Part shown: piece after piece, positions 37,508-51,788 of the stretch
How positions within the stretch are numbered: the stretch's first letter is position 1
How the letters are laid out: every line of letters starts with the position of its first letter
Assembly: GCF_963662255.1 (NCBI RefSeq)
Contig: NC_085048.1
Coordinates: 99,182,229-99,246,228, forward strand
Direction: 5' to 3'
Source of the DNA: Cinclus cinclus
Lineage: Eukaryota; Chordata; Aves; Passeriformes; Cinclidae
DNA: 64,000 bases
Notes under the pieces: model-generated
Told to the model about the DNA's origin: nothing
Database searches by the model: none
The model's input: only the letters and a program-made list of their open reading frames with translations
Made by a program: the position numbers and the translations under genes

Positions 37508-40500
37508 AAAGTTACATCAATATCAGCATCACAAAGTAGTCTGTTCTAAAATGAAAAGTTGTTCTCATGGCACACAAAGGGAATAAACTCTCTGTATATC
37601 TTGCTACATCACTCCAAGGAAATTTTTCTGCTTCTTTGCATCAATCCAAAGCCATATTCAAAGATACTGGTTTGGTGACAATATTTTTTTCTGAAAAGGC
37701 CCAGAAAGAGTAATGCAATTGCAGGGCTCATCCTCCACTGCCAAGCACTAAACTAACATTGCAAAATTGATGTGCAAATTTCACCTCAAAGGAAAAGAAG
37801 TTTGCACACACTAGTCTGAATACTTTTGTGGGCATTAATCTGGAGCCTCTCCTTCCAGAATTATCAAAGATTGTATTTTTTTTTTTTGTCAGTTTAGTTC
37901 GTTGCACTGTAATAATGGAAAATAAATACCAGATATCAGGTAATTAGAGTGCTATTGTGAAAAAACCCCTGTAAATAACTTATTATTCCCTTAGTTCTGA
38001 CCCCAAATCACCTGCTTTCAAAAAAAGGAAATGAAACAAAAGCCCTTGCAGCTGGTGGCAGTGAACTCAACAGAAGCAGCTACATCAGCTGCTGTGACCT
38101 TCTCAGAGTAAGCAGTGAAAAGGGCATCCAAAGGCAGCATAAATCATCTGCTAATCCACCAGATTACTGCAGTATTAACAAAAAGGCTCACCACAGATTT
38201 CTCGATTCTTTTTTGTTGCAGGGAGAAAAATAAATCCCATGGTACTGAATTGTGATTGTGTCATCTGTGGAGCAGAATACTGTGGAAGACTGGGTGGCTC
38301 CTATATCACATGTCAAACACTGCAAAAGGAGCTACCCCGACCTTAAGGCACTGATTTTGGAACTGCACGGCCCTCCAAGCATGATTCCACCTTCACCTTC
38401 AGTATGATTGCAGAGTGCAGGCTGATCAGTGTCCATCTGCATACTGCAAACTATTGCTGGAGCAAATAAAGATATTATTAAGCCAGTATTTACACATAAA
38501 ACAGAAAGAGATCATTGTATATATGCCCTAGTTTGTTCTGCAGCTAGAACTGTGAAATAAATTCACTCAGGTTAATGTAGTCACAATAAGGAAAAATATC
38601 CCATTAAGTTGGTTGGAAAGTTGTTTGGAATGCAGGAATTGATAGTTTGTAAATAATTAGAGAATATGGGGTTAGCAGAATTGTTCTTAATCTGTTGTGC
38701 CATGTGAATAGGATTAAAATGCAGTAGCATTGATTTTTTTGTGGTGGAAGGAAGTGGAGAGGGTGGCTGTGAAATACAACAAATTACAGAATATTCAAAG
38801 ACATGGAAAAGGCCAAAATGTGTCAATTATATCAACGGCTATGACGGAGATGACAGAAAGAACAATTTGTTCCCTCATTCAGAACCCACATGGTTCACAT
38901 GAAAGTCACAGGAACGAATTGGAGACTCATGAAAGCAAAAGTGCAATGTGTATATCTAAAATATTGCACATTCTGAGTTCCATATTTATATATAGCACTG
39001 TGTAATGTTTTCAGGAGGCCATTGTCATTTAAAGTCCTTGCAGAGGGTGTCTACCACATTTTAGCAAAGATGGAATTCATCCCCAGAAGTTCCTGTGGTT
39101 GAAGAGGGAGCATTTTATGCCCTTTGAAATGTCCTGTAAAAGTGGGTATTTAGGTAAGAAAACCAGGCAGCAATTACCCACTCCCATCAGATCTATGTTT
39201 CCTCTTGTTCCCAGCAGCCAGCTCCAGACAGAAATATTTAAGAAAAACATTTAGAAAACAGATTTTCATCCTAGGAATTAGCCATCAACATTCTCCATTT
39301 AAAACCCTCATGCTCAGCAGGAGCTCAGATCTGGTGTCTCCTCATGGCTTTAAAACTGCTGCTGGAAGCTGCACATGGAAGGGAATACCCTGTGATTTTT
39401 GTAGGTTGTAATCTCAACAAGCTCATCAACATGTCTAGGGCTGACTATAATTTACCTTGATTTAGCAAGTCAACGAGGGTAAAGTGTTTAAAATAACTGC
39501 TGAGTTGTCCTCCACCAATTTTCAAATGTCAATTTTGGCTCCAAAAAGTAGTGGATTTTAAATTTTAATATTTTAAAGAAGTGTTATCAGAGTAAATTTT
39601 TCACTAGAAATTATGATTTTTAGTGGCAAAAAAGTTTTTAATGCATATGAAATTCAACACTGACATATGATAGATTTACATGTAGATCATAAAAAAAAAA
39701 GAACAAATTCAAACATATTTAACCTTCCCTTCAATGATACTATATTTTTTTTTGTAATAAAATTCACAAAGACATTACTATTTCTGCAATTCTAAACAAT
39801 AAAACATCTGAAGTCAGGCACTAAAAACAATCCTTTTCTTTTTCTGGATATTTTAAAAGTATATTTTCATTCCTATCTATTTTCTTTCTGACTTTTGAAC
39901 CTGCATGACACAGATTTTTCCAGAGGTTCTTTGGTAGCCACAAGAGGAGATTTTCAGATGTCTTCAAATAAAAATTGGAAGGCTTTCCTATTCCTATGCC
40001 TTCAGGAACTCATGCTTTAACAAACATATCAAATAGTCTGATGCACATTATGGCAAGGCAAGTTTGTTATACAGATCATAAAGCACCTGCACGAAGCATC
40101 AACATCATTCATCATTCTAATATCTTGCTTAGATTAAAAAATACAAGTAGATCTGGCAAAATTTCACTTCTTTGGTGTATATACAGGTACTGTAAATCAC
40201 ACTGTATGCAGATTAGCAATATTTTTGCTCTACAGGATATCTTCTCATGAGGAAATACCTTTCCAGGTTAGTATCTCTGAGACAGTAAAATCCAGCCTTG
40301 CAGACTGTGAGAAACAAGCTGCCATTGACCATTTGTTTAACTGAGAACATTTTAAGAACATCTTAAATGAAGCTTTTCTTTTGAAACAGCTAAAATAACA
40401 TAAGAAGTGGAAGGAAGCATGGAAAAATAAAAATGGATAAGAATTTCTATATAAATTAATTTCATACAAAACATACTAATTGAGTGGCTGAGAATGGCCT

Positions 40501-41756
40501 AATCTACTCCAGTATTGTGGCAAAGTTGGCAAAATGCTTTTGTTATCCATAATAAAATACCATTTTTATAACTTCAAAAGCATAAGTTACATTGGAGTTT
40601 CAACTGGACCAAACAGCTCTAGGATAAAGCTTATATTAATTACCAGTATCAATTATTGGGGAAATATGTAGAGGGTGGGGTGTGTGCAGAAGTGTGCAAT
40701 TTTCCTAGGTTTTAGGGCTGTCTAGGTTTTGAGAACAGTGTAAAAAGAACAAAGACAACATCCTTCTCTGTAATTTCCAGCAAAACCTTTGTTCAAAGCA
40801 ATGGAAATCTTCCAGTAGTTTCCAAAAACAGGAATCCAGCAAGCATTTGTTATTTCCTTTACCATAATATTTGCCACAATGAACTGAAAAGACCCAGAAT
40901 TACAGCAGAAACTTTGGTGTACAAGAGATTTCATTGCACCTTTCCAGCCTCATTATCTCAGCTAACAGCTTCTGCTTGTTAAGAGGCTCTGTGGGTAGCA
41001 GCAGGAGCAGAGAGCCATCCTAAAGCAGAAGTACCTGCCAAGACCATGGTTCAGGCTGTCTACTGAGCTGCAGGTGACACTGCAAATCCTGGTTAGGGAA
41101 TGTTCCATTTATTTCCATTTTATTCACATTTCACTGTGATTTTGTTTCAACACAGACCAACTTCACACCTCTAAGGCTTACCTTTTGTACCTCAAAGGAA
41201 ACTGAAGGATTATCTGTCATATGCTGCTTCTACTTACATCCCTTTAACACCCATTCAGGCAGGGTCATAAAGCTTTGAGGTGTAAAAGATGCCCTTCATG
41301 TTAGCATCCCTCTGCGACAGATTTCTTCATTTGTTTCTATATTTAGTTATTTTGAGCAATAAGAGAAACTGAAATTTCACTTCCTGGAATTACAGTGACT
41401 GAAACATTTGAGATGCTTTTGCTGGAGGGTGCTGCTGGCACTTACACGCTTTCCCCCGGCTGCCCCTTTCTCTCCCAGTGTTATATGTCGCAATGAACAT
41501 GTAATGTGTTTTTGATGTATATACAGTCAACAAGGAAAACCTCCAAGTTGAATGATGAAAGCCAGAACACATCCATAGCTGTATATACTCATGAACTGCC
41601 TTTGCTCTTGCAATGAACACAAAATCGGTCTCATTAAAGATTTCATAAGCTCCCAGTGTGGTGTGAGATTAAGATGTGCAGGAAAGATTTGGGGATGTAG
41701 CAGAGCCAGCTACACTCATTCCACTGCAATGGAGGCTCCCTTAAAGAATTAAGAAG
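37508..41756. other. Non-coding stretch, no gene recognised
   Basis: Unique-looking sequence with no recognisable repeat. Short frames up to 91 codons on both strands are unremarkable. Confidence 0.55.
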
Positions 41757-42051
41757 TTACAGAATTATAGGATGGTTTGGGTTGGAAGAGACCATCTAGT
41801 CCCACCCCTCTTCCATGATGACATCTCTTGCTGGACCAGGTTGCTAAAAGCCCATCCAGCTTGTCCTTGACACCACTTTCAGGGATGGACCACCTATAAT
41901 TTTGGCTACTGGTTCCAATAATAACCTCAATCAAATAATGAATTTCTTCCTTACAGCTCACCTAAATCTACCTTCTTCCAGTTGGAAGCCATTCACCCTT
42001 CCTCTATCACTACATGCCCTTGTAAAAAGTCTCTCACCAGAGTCCCAGTAG
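41757..42051 (-). mobile_element. CR1 LINE 3' end (antisense)
   Basis: On the plus strand: 'tacagaattataggatggtttggg', 'ttggaagagaccatctagtcc', 'ctggaccaggttgctaaaagccc', 'caccactttcagggatgg', 'ctcacctaaatctacc', 'cactacatgcccttgtaaaaagtctctc'. This is the complement of a CR1 3' region, so the element lies on the minus strand with its 3' terminus at about 41757. It is diverged and truncated near 42051. Confidence 0.93.
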
Positions 42052-43575
42052 AAAAATAAGAGTAAGGGAACTGATCAGTTTTTCCAGAAATGGATCAGTT
42101 AGCAAATTGAGCAACCGTCTGCTTTGATACTGTAAGAGGAGAAAAATTTTACTTTTTCCAGACAGGAAAAATGATAGTGCCTGGGGATTGCATTTCTGTA
42201 GCAATAGTTCTTGTAGTTTCTTGGGCATCTGGGTCAGGCACAGAGAGCACAAACTTTCTGCCTTCCTTGAGTTCTTCACAGAAGCCCACTGAGAAGCTGC
42301 AAACCAGATACAATGTCAGACATAACAAAACCACCCCCAAATTACTTCCACATACTTTCTCCACATTCACAGGATTAGCTGGCATGGAGAAATTTAGGCT
42401 GCTCTCCCTCATGGAGGGATCATTACAAATATCCTGTGCTACAAGAAGTGCACGTTCTCCCCATATAGCAGCTGCCAGCAGGCAAGGTGTCACAGTTCAA
42501 GGGACAGTGCCACAATTTCATATCAGTTTGTATAATGTGAAATAGCTATGCGTAACACAGTAAGAAATGTACCACTTAGACAAAAATATTTATGAGGTGA
42601 CAAACCACATCTGCTTATACAATACAATACTCTCTTACCAACTTCCTTCTGCAAAACTGAACCTGGAACCAATGCTGCTGTTACAGGCTGCATTGCATAG
42701 TCTGAATTATTGTCAATTTGCTGTGCCTATCCAAGTTTTATGTAAAGGCTGAGATGAGGTAGACATCATTGAATTTGATACCTATGCACAAATCTCATAG
42801 TGTGTGCAACAAGCAATATGGAACTGGTGACGTACACATTTTGCACTTTTTAAAATGTGCTTATCTCTATGATATCTGAAAATACTGCTCAGAAATAATA
42901 CTAAAACCTTCCTTTTTGCTCTCACTTTATACTTCCTTGATTGGTCGCAGGAAATATTGCATCTGGTTTATATACTTTGACTTGGTTTTGTAAGCATATG
43001 TGTTGTATGAAAACACAACATAGAGACAAAACCTGCTAGTTCCACAAGCTGTTTTCAGAGTGAACAGGCACATGTCCAGTCTAATTTCCCACTGCAATAA
43101 ATTTTATAGTAATATTTTTGCCTCTCTGAAGTTATTTCCTACTCACTTCCACGAGATTTCCTCTTGGCAGACAGTTTCAATTTTAAAGTTGAAAATCCTC
43201 TCAGGAAAATCTCCATGGAGATTTCAATTATCAAGATAAACACCTTGAATCAATCAGTATTTTCAAAATTTGGAATAGCGTACACATCAGAACAATGTGG
43301 TGCTTCTTTTCATTTTCCTTTTTTTGTTGGAAGAATAAATGTGCTTCTGCCCTTAAAACTACTTAGAATATTTTCAGCATGTAAATGTTCATTCCTAGGC
43401 ACAAAGAGTTCACCTAATCAGCTCCCAAGGTCATGAAAATATATATCAGTGTAGCCTACACTGTGCTTCAAAGAATGAAGGACAGACTTGTGTTTTGTCA
43501 CCTTTTTATTTGCTTGTATTGTTGTTTGGGAGATGGGTTCCTGAATAGCTCTTTCAGATTTTTTCCATGTGGTAT
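42052..43575. other. Non-coding stretch between two CR1 ends
   Basis: Contains a segment (about 42149-42545) open on both strands for 114-124 codons with a more balanced base composition than its flanks. No domain recognised in either direction; see findings. Confidence 0.5.
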
Positions 43576-43660
43576 TATAGAATCATTTAGGTTGGAAAAG
43601 ACCTTTCAGATCAGTGAGTCTGTTAACCAAGCACTGCCAAGTCTGTCATTAAACTGTCCT
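43576..43660 (-). mobile_element. CR1 LINE 3' terminus (short, antisense)
   Basis: About 85 bp read 'atagaatcatttaggttgg', 'aaaagacctttcagatcagtgagtc', 'ttaaccaagcactgccaagtct' and 'cattaaactgtcc', which is the complement of the extreme 3' end of another CR1 subfamily (the 'tttaggttggaaaagacctttaagatc' type). Only the tail was inserted or has survived. Confidence 0.85.
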
Positions 43661-45946
43661 GGATTTTATAAGACTGTCACTGTCAAAGCTTTCTAGCATT
43701 TGAGGTCTGGAAGGGAGAAAATGGATCTTCATAAATCTATATTCTAACATTTCAGGTGTCTTTTTTATACTATTGATTGGAAATTTAGATTTAACTATGC
43801 CAGGAGTATAGATGTACAATCCTGGTCACACTGTTTTGAGAAATATCATCATGTATGTTTTATACTGATTATTCATTTAAATGATATGTCCTTCCTGTGG
43901 CCATTTTCAGTTTTTGAATGGTTCAGACTTATACTGAACTCTGGGAAACCTAAGGTGCTGAGCATATTTTTTGCTTGGAGTTTCCTTTTTTTCCTTCTAT
44001 AACTTTATGGCTCACTGGGGAATGAGTGGCATGGCAAGTTGTTCAAATGTCCTAGAATTTGAGTTAAGCTGATTACTAAATGCTTAAACTGTCACGCATG
44101 ACTACTATTCTTCATAAATAAAATATCTCTGTCTGTTGGAAAGGATTGCTGTTCAGGATGCCCAAACTGTTCCCTCCCTTTGGCTTGAGAGTGCTTATGT
44201 CCTGGAGGATGATTCCCCCAACACTCAATTGTCTTCAGCATTTTTGCTAAAAATCATGTTTTCAGGCTTGCCTGAGAAAGGAAGAGACTGCAGAGTGTTC
44301 CACAGTGAGAATGAGACTGCTACTGTGGTAGGGAACACTGTCAGAAAATGGGACAATCTATCTTGCTTTTACTAGGAAGAATATTCATGCCAGGGGTTAG
44401 TTAGGGGCAGGTTCTGTGCTGGAAATTCACACTCTACCATTCTGCCTGACAGACACAAGAACTCCAGAGCCCACAGGCATTGAGCAAAGACAGATTTCAA
44501 CCCCATGTACATTGGTCTGGATATGGGGAATGTTTCTCTTACGAACACACCCCCTTTAACTGAAGGATTGGCTCTTAAACAACTGCAACCACAGGTGGCA
44601 GACAGCCTGGGGGCAGTCAAAGGGACTCAGAAGAGCCTGCAGTGATAAGCATAATGTGAAATCCTAAATGAAGGAAAAACCAAAAAGGGATGAAAGAAGT
44701 CCCAGCTAAGATGTATAGGGAACAGAAACTGAAATGTCTGTTTGGAGAAAGCATTCCCCACATGGAAGATGTCTAACATTTCAGGCTAACATAGCACTTG
44801 CAACATTATCCCAAAGCACACAGAAAGAATTATTATTTTTCATTGTCTTGAAAGGCTCACAGTTATTTATGTAGCAAGTTTTCTTTCTGTATCATCACAA
44901 AAAATACCTCCCACATACCATAATATACAGAATTTTGGAAGACTCTTGATGGTAGGAGTCTGTCATTCACACCCACATATTTGTGTACAATGAAAGAATG
45001 AACCTTATAATCTTTAGAGAGCTGAAGTGTTAGGTTGTTTACCCTGTAGAATTAAATTCCTGATTAAATACTGGAATGAAAAATTTGCAATATATTCCAT
45101 CATTCAGTCAATTATGTGTGATTTTGCTATAGTTGGGACATCTATAAAAGGAGCACGGCACAGATTTAACTTCTGTGTGGTGCCATGAATCATACATCTA
45201 ACACTTAAGACTCAATATTCAAGATGATTAAGCATTATTTAAGTTGAAGTCTCAGTCTCTAAAATTTAATTTAAAATATAGTTTAAAATATCTAAATTAA
45301 ATTTGATTTTTTTGTTAAATAACTACCCTCTATATTTTATTAAATTCTGTATTATCTTAAAAGCACTAATCTATAAGTTGCATTTCTGCACACTCCATGT
45401 GAACATTATTATACCTATACTAAAATTAAAAATTATATATGTGCTTAAATTAAATGTAGACACTGCTGATTTTTTAGTAGTGCACTTACACACAAAATGA
45501 AATCCAAGCAGAACCCTATAATCCCATGTTAGGAGACTGCCTGGAACTTTGATCTTAGCAAGGAGCAGAGCAGATGGATGCCCTTTTCTCCAAGGATCTC
45601 TATCTGACTGTCAGGGTCACACACAAACATGGACATGAAGAAGGAAGAAAAGTAGGCTCCAAATAAGGCCTAACAAAATCTACTTTCCATTCCCTTGTTA
45701 TTTCTTAAGTCTCAGATGATTTAGGTCATTGATTTCAGGACAGGTTTCCCTATTCCAAATTATTTTCTAAAAATGCCTAACTAGATGGAAGCCCTTCATA
45801 GTCTTAATTGCAATTTAGCTTTACTAGTGAACCCATTTCTTGAGTCATGTAATAAAACTGAAAAGAGGGAGAGAACTTTTCTTCCATACAATCTGCAAAC
45901 ATGGTAACTGCATGATATTTTCATAACATGAAATTTAGATACTGGC
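43661..45946. other. Non-coding stretch, no gene recognised
   Basis: Unique-looking sequence; 79- and 82-codon frames near 44.1-44.6 kb are unrecognised. The segment 45240-45460 is extremely AT-rich. Confidence 0.55.
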
Positions 45947-46006
45947 AATACTAATGCTAATACTAATACCAATACCAATACCAATACTAATACTAATACC
46001 AATACT
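45947..46006. repeat. (AATACY)10 hexanucleotide array
   Basis: Ten consecutive 6-bp units: AATACT or AATACC, plus one AATGCT second from the left. The T/C choice at the sixth base alternates in blocks. Because the period is a multiple of three, the minus strand reads as a Leu-Val repeat, which explains a spurious 150-codon frame. Confidence 0.97.
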
Positions 46007-49000
46007 GTAAGCCTGAGCCTACATCTTTGTAAAATCATAATTTCTTGTAGAACCAAGCATATAAAGATTATATAACCACACATGGTGCTGGCTCTTGCTA
46101 CTTTTTGAGTGTTAAGCATTTGTGAGCAGAATTTTGTCTTGAATTTCATCTCTATTGTAGGAAGAGCAGCTTCAAGTAACCCTAAGGACCCTTGAGCTGG
46201 CACTCTCCAATGAAGCTCTCCACAGCACAAAGGCAGCACCCTCTCCACCAGCCACCCAAGCTCTGGAGTGTGTGTAAAGGAGCTACAGAGTCATGACTGG
46301 TTAAAAATCACTCAGACCTCCAATAATCCGAGTGATACAGAACTGCCTTCAGTCTCTCTCTACTTATTCTGGGGATCAAATGAGCAAGTATTGCTCAAGG
46401 CTGTATTTTAAATGGTATTTAGATGCTATGAGATTCAAGTGGGTGCTTAGTGAGACTGATAAATGTGCCTAAGCATCTGAAGTCCATTAGTCTCCTGATT
46501 TTCATCTATAAACCTGTGCACTTTTGTAAATTTACCCTATAAAGTTATTTGCTCTGAATGTATGTATTTATTATCACTCATGTACCTACCCCTCTGAAGC
46601 TTTGCTTTTGGCTGCTCAGCTCCTGCTGAAAACCCAAATGTTTCTGTCTTTCAAGCCAGTAAAATGGTGAGCAGCTATGAAAACTGATGCCCATTATATA
46701 CAGCCAAACAGTCAAAAAGTTAACAACCAAGGAAAGGCTTGTCAATAGAAAACTATTAAATTTGTTTGCTCAAGCTGGCAGCTAGAACAGACATTTCTGA
46801 ATCTGAATGCTGAAGGTAACCATCTCACTGAAATGTGATGTCATGTATGACAGGAGCTGTGTGACAGACTTTCAGGGGGAATATTAACCTGCCAGTTTTA
46901 ACCACTGAAGGAAATTTAAGAGAGAGGAGGAAAATATTAATACTGAATATTTATAAAGCATTTACTTGCTTAACAATTTCTTCTTTTGAATGACAATCCA
47001 GAACTAAAGCACAGTTCTACGATGCTTTCAATGTGTCACCAAAAAGAAAAAAATGCCAGAAACTGGAAAAGTGTCAGATTTCATTGTTAAGGACCTGAGC
47101 CACCTGATCCCTTGGGAGAAGGGATTAAGTGAAATGAGTAGGAGACAAAGAGTACTGTACAATTTAAGATGAACTTCAGAACCTAGCAGCTCTATTTTGC
47201 AATTTCAGAGCAGTACACACAGTACTGTATTTAGTTATAAATTGCTTTTCCACTTTGTTTAAACTACATGAAGAACAGATCTACACTAGTCGCCTACATT
47301 CCAATCAAAGTCAACTTTAGTTCTTTCTTGCCCATTTTGTGCTTCATTTCTGCAAGCAGTGCACAACATATTCCTGAGTATGTGATTGTATTATATTTCA
47401 TATGTTATATATATTTCTAGGCCAGACACAAACAACTATATAAAATGTTCCAGTAACTCTTGGTGAAAACAAAGTGTCTCTAAATGTAACAGCTACGATC
47501 TCAATATCATAAATTATGTGCTGTATACACAACACTAGGTATTTGTCAAAGCTTTGGTACTTCGGTGCCTCTATTAGGATTAATATGTTTCAAGAAAGCT
47601 GAAATAGTGCAGTAATTAATCAAGTTTCCACAATTAAGGTAACCTTGATTTAAGCAAATTATCCTTAAAGCTCTCAAGAATCAATGGTTTAGATAAAACT
47701 GCTAAGTCAGTAACTCTGTGGTGTGTAACCAGATTCTTGGAGTTGATTTATGGAATAATTTCATGCCTTAGTCCTCCCCTTGACGCCTTTAAAATTCAAA
47801 TGTACTCACCAGTGCATACAGCAGTTCTGCAGGGGACAGCCCCAGGAGCCACCCACCCACCTGTAAGGGCTGCTCCTGGAGCTGAGCACCAGGGGCTGTA
47901 CAACATGTTCAGTGAAGCACCATTCCCTCCTCCTCCTCCTCTGCCTCCTCCTCTGCCTCCTCCTCCTCCTCCTCCTCCTCATGTGCTTTTAAAAAAAACA
48001 CCTCTAAAACACCTCTATGTCTGAACTCATCAGTAAAGTCCTAATGGATTTCAAAGGGAAAGAAATTTAGTCGTACAAAACCATCATGTGTGTTGAATCA
48101 GCAACAATGCTGTCCATCTCTGGAGCATTTTAGACATGCAGGGGAGACAAAAACATTTAAACTTTCTAACATTTCATTAAAAAATATGCATATATTCTAG
48201 ATTACTTAATTAATCATGTGAAATGAGATGAGCTGGGAAACCCACCATCATGTCTTTCCAATGGAAAAACTGAAAGAAAGGAGAACTAGGGAACTATTGA
48301 TGTTAGATTGTACTGCATTGGTTTGGTAAATCTCCAAAGAGAAATGCAAATCAAGGACAGAAGAAACAAACAATAACTGCCTTGAAGAGATGTGGTGGAA
48401 AAAGAAGGAAGCACCTGCTCAAATATTTTTACAGAGAGCACAAAAAAAAAAAAATTGCCTGGAAGACAGGTGTAAATTTATTCTATGGAGAATGTAGACA
48501 GTGTCCTGGAGACTGTTACAAATCTGGTTTTAAAATATGCATCCTGGTGGTGAAACAAAGAATACAGAAATAGATCAGGAAAGGGAAGCACTCTACAGGA
48601 AAAATGGAATGTCATTATGATCTGTGGAATAATTTTGTTCAGGAATTTCCCTCTCGAGGCCTATAAATGTGTATTTACTTTCAAAGCTGACATTGCTGGA
48701 CCAATTGTCAGAAGCTGGCCTATAGTGCCACAATGGCTGGCATAATTTCTCCACTTCACCTACAAGAATTCAACTATCACCAACCAAGTAACGAGTACCA
48801 GATTTGTTACTATTCACACCCACAGAACTCCAACAAGTAAGAAGCAAACAAAATGGAATATCCCAGCAGAAGCCATGGAAAGCAGGATGAAGTGTGAAGC
48901 ATGTCTTTTAATAAGAACAGCAGCATTGAGAATGTTCTCTTTTTTCTTTTGTTATAGAGATTAAACAAAATGGAAACAAAGACAATACAGTTTTAGGGCA

Positions 49001-51788
49001 ATCAGGACCTAATCCAAAGGATGAACCAAAGTCCGTCAAAATAAAGACAGTATCTCCTATTGATGCCCATGACCATTGGTTTGCGTCTTATGTATGAAAA
49101 GTGAATTTCTTGTGAGGAATATCAGCAGGCCATGTGCACTAGAAATATAGCTAATAATATGCTCCCAAGAAGGAGAAAATAATAAGGAAGCTTGCACGAA
49201 CAGGTTTTGATTCAGCAACACTCCTGCTTGTGCATGGAAATCAATGATAATGGCAAAGAAGATAGCTCACCTTCCTTCAAGCCGCATTGGAATGCATTGC
49301 TAATGTTAGTGTAACAGTTAATGAGTCAATGACATCAAAAATAAATGTGAAGCAAAACTCCCAAGACTTAATCAGAAACCACTACTTAAACTTTCTTTGG
49401 AATCTACCACCGGCTCCTTATTTTATTTTTTCTTCTGTTGTATCTAAACATAATGTTTGTGCCAAAAGAGCAAAAAGCATATGCCTCTTGAATTCAAGTG
49501 TTAGAAATGGCTTTTCTACATTTGGTATATAATGCTGAAAAAATGCATAAAAAAACGTGTTTGCATTTTGACAGCAGATTCTAAAATGTATCATTAAGCA
49601 CTTTCCAGGAATATCCAAATACAACATAACAAATTTAGTCCTGAAATAGGATTCACAAGAACAGATCTCAATAAAAAATCTTGGTTTGTCAGAGAACATG
49701 AGAAAAAGCAACAACAAAGTAACAAGCTTAGCTTCATGGTCATAAAGCGCCCCCACTCTTCTGACTGGAGTTCATCAATGATTTGCAAGAGGCATAAAAG
49801 ACAAAGGCACATTATTTCTTTACATGTGAAAAACACAGCAAAATCTCAGAAAGGAAATAATAAAATGACTGGGCATTGGCAAAGAAGAAAACACTTCAGC
49901 TGAGCTTTGCTGTGAATGGAGTATCAATAAAGCAAAAAGATCCCCCTAGGTAAGAAGAAAGGCTAATTAGCAGAATAATGAAATGGCAAAGTGAAAACAA
50001 GACCATCAATTAAAAGTGTCAGGCCAAAAGCAGTACAGAAGCAGGCAGAAACATATTCTACAAGGTAAAGCCCAACTATAGCACCTAAAGTTCAACTCAT
50101 GACAGACGTTGTAGCTGAACTGAAAAGCCTGCTGAGGGTAAGATGAAATAGCAATGCTAAAAGGAATGAGAGCACTCTATAGCAAGGGTTACTCTTCGTA
50201 ACCATGTAGGACCAAACTCGTCAGTTTAAAAGCAGGTTCCATTTTCCCATGCGACAAAACTGTTTGCATTTTAAATTTCACTCCTTCTAACATATTACAT
50301 ACTGGGATTAGGCAAATAATTTAGTATTATGCTGTTTGGAATCAGATTTATTTTTAAAAGCAGAAGAGGTGTGCATATGAAACACTATTTCTTCTCATAA
50401 ATTTTGCAGAATCTGGCTTGATGGAAAGGATTTTTTTAATGCATCAACAGTAAACCAATGATTTTCACATGCAGGAAGAGGAAGGCAAGAAAAATTCAAG
50501 GATTTCAATCAAAGGTGGATTTAACTTGGTTTCAGTACTGGAAGTAATTGGTAATCTAAGAAGTAATCATGAACTAAGGTGCTCCAGATGGTAGTAACCC
50601 TCACTGCTAGACACGTGCAATTCATTTCTTATCTGGATTTCTAATGTTTGGGTCATGATCATTTGCTGTGAGACATTTCAACACTTTTTAAGCTTTATGT
50701 GGGAAAAAATATATATAGATTACAGTGCTCAGTCCAGTAATGAAAGGAACTATGTCTTTGGAACTTCGATGATACTTCCTCTTTTCTTTGACATCAATGA
50801 GAGGAAAACTTTGACACATATTTCTCAGATATTTTACATTCAGAGAGAGGATCATGCTGATTGATCTGTTCTTGCTCATATACATAAGAGTTTGATTCAC
50901 TGTCTCAGTTATAATACTGGAATACAAGCACATGTTCAATTGCTATTGCCACTATTTTGCACAACTTCACAGCACCAAATTCTTCCAATGATTTGTAAAC
51001 TGAATTTATCTAAATTTCAGGCCACAGCAAACAAAGAACTCCAGTACCACAGAGACCAGAATTCATCAATGCCCAGAGCCATAATGGACTGGTTTGGAGC
51101 AGCTCATAGACACTGTTCACTTGAGCAAGAAGTGAACAGCAGAGTCAGGATATCAGTTTCTTCCTGGAGAGAGAATAGGAATGCCATTTGGATTTAATTA
51201 TGACCTGCTTCAGTAATGGAGAGTTTTCCAGTGGGAAGAAAATCTTAATCCCCTGTCAGTTACTCCTCTAGCATTAAAAAAGCTGTGTGATAGAGTCCAG
51301 GTGTCCTGTAAAAATTTGCTGACATGCATGTGACAGAATAGCACAACTTCTGAGATCTAAGTCAGTCCATCCAGCCCTTCATCATTCTGCAGCCATTATA
51401 TTTATAACCCATGAGTCCTGTCATATCTGGAGGACTCAACGTGACTTTCTCCATTCATATCAATGGAGTGCTAACCTTGGTAACATTAATCTAAATGAAT
51501 GCTTTTACACCCACTACTGCTAAACAGCATCATAAAGAGATGAAGAGTGCTGTACAGGAAGCTTCAGCATCCTCTTAAGAAACGGTCTTGGTTTTCAAGA
51601 GATGTTTTGTTTTCAGATACAGTGTGTGGGATTAACACCTGCTACTACAATTCAAAGGTAATACCTACAATTTTAATATTTATGCTAAAATTACCTCTGT
51701 CATATGGTTTGCATGGTGTGTCTAAGGGCTGTCCTTTTTCTACAGAGATATGACCTCCAGGTTTCAGATGCTCTGTGGCATGTAAAAT
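46007..51788. other. Non-coding stretch, no gene recognised
   Basis: Apart from the CCT array at 47.9 kb I recognise nothing. No transposon is visible over almost 6 kb. Frames of 60-112 codons on both strands show no domain. Confidence 0.55.
47925..47980. repeat. (CCT)n trinucleotide array
   Basis: CCT repeats with two TGCC interruptions give a strong pyrimidine strand. In one plus-strand frame this reads as polyproline within a 95-codon open frame (47737-48024) that has no other protein-like property. Confidence 0.95.

Noticed and set aside
38525..38560. LTR-start-like string 'tgccctagtttgttctgcagctag'
   Set aside because: Similarity to an ERVL LTR start is limited to a few bases and no TATA, polyadenylation signal or end follows.
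45796..46248. 150-codon minus-strand frame with a Leu-Val repeat
   Set aside because: The repeat is the direct translation of the AATACY hexanucleotide array, whose period keeps the frame open.
47737..48024. 95-codon frame with a polyproline run
   Set aside because: The polyproline is the CCT array; the flanking peptide has no protein-like feature or splice context.
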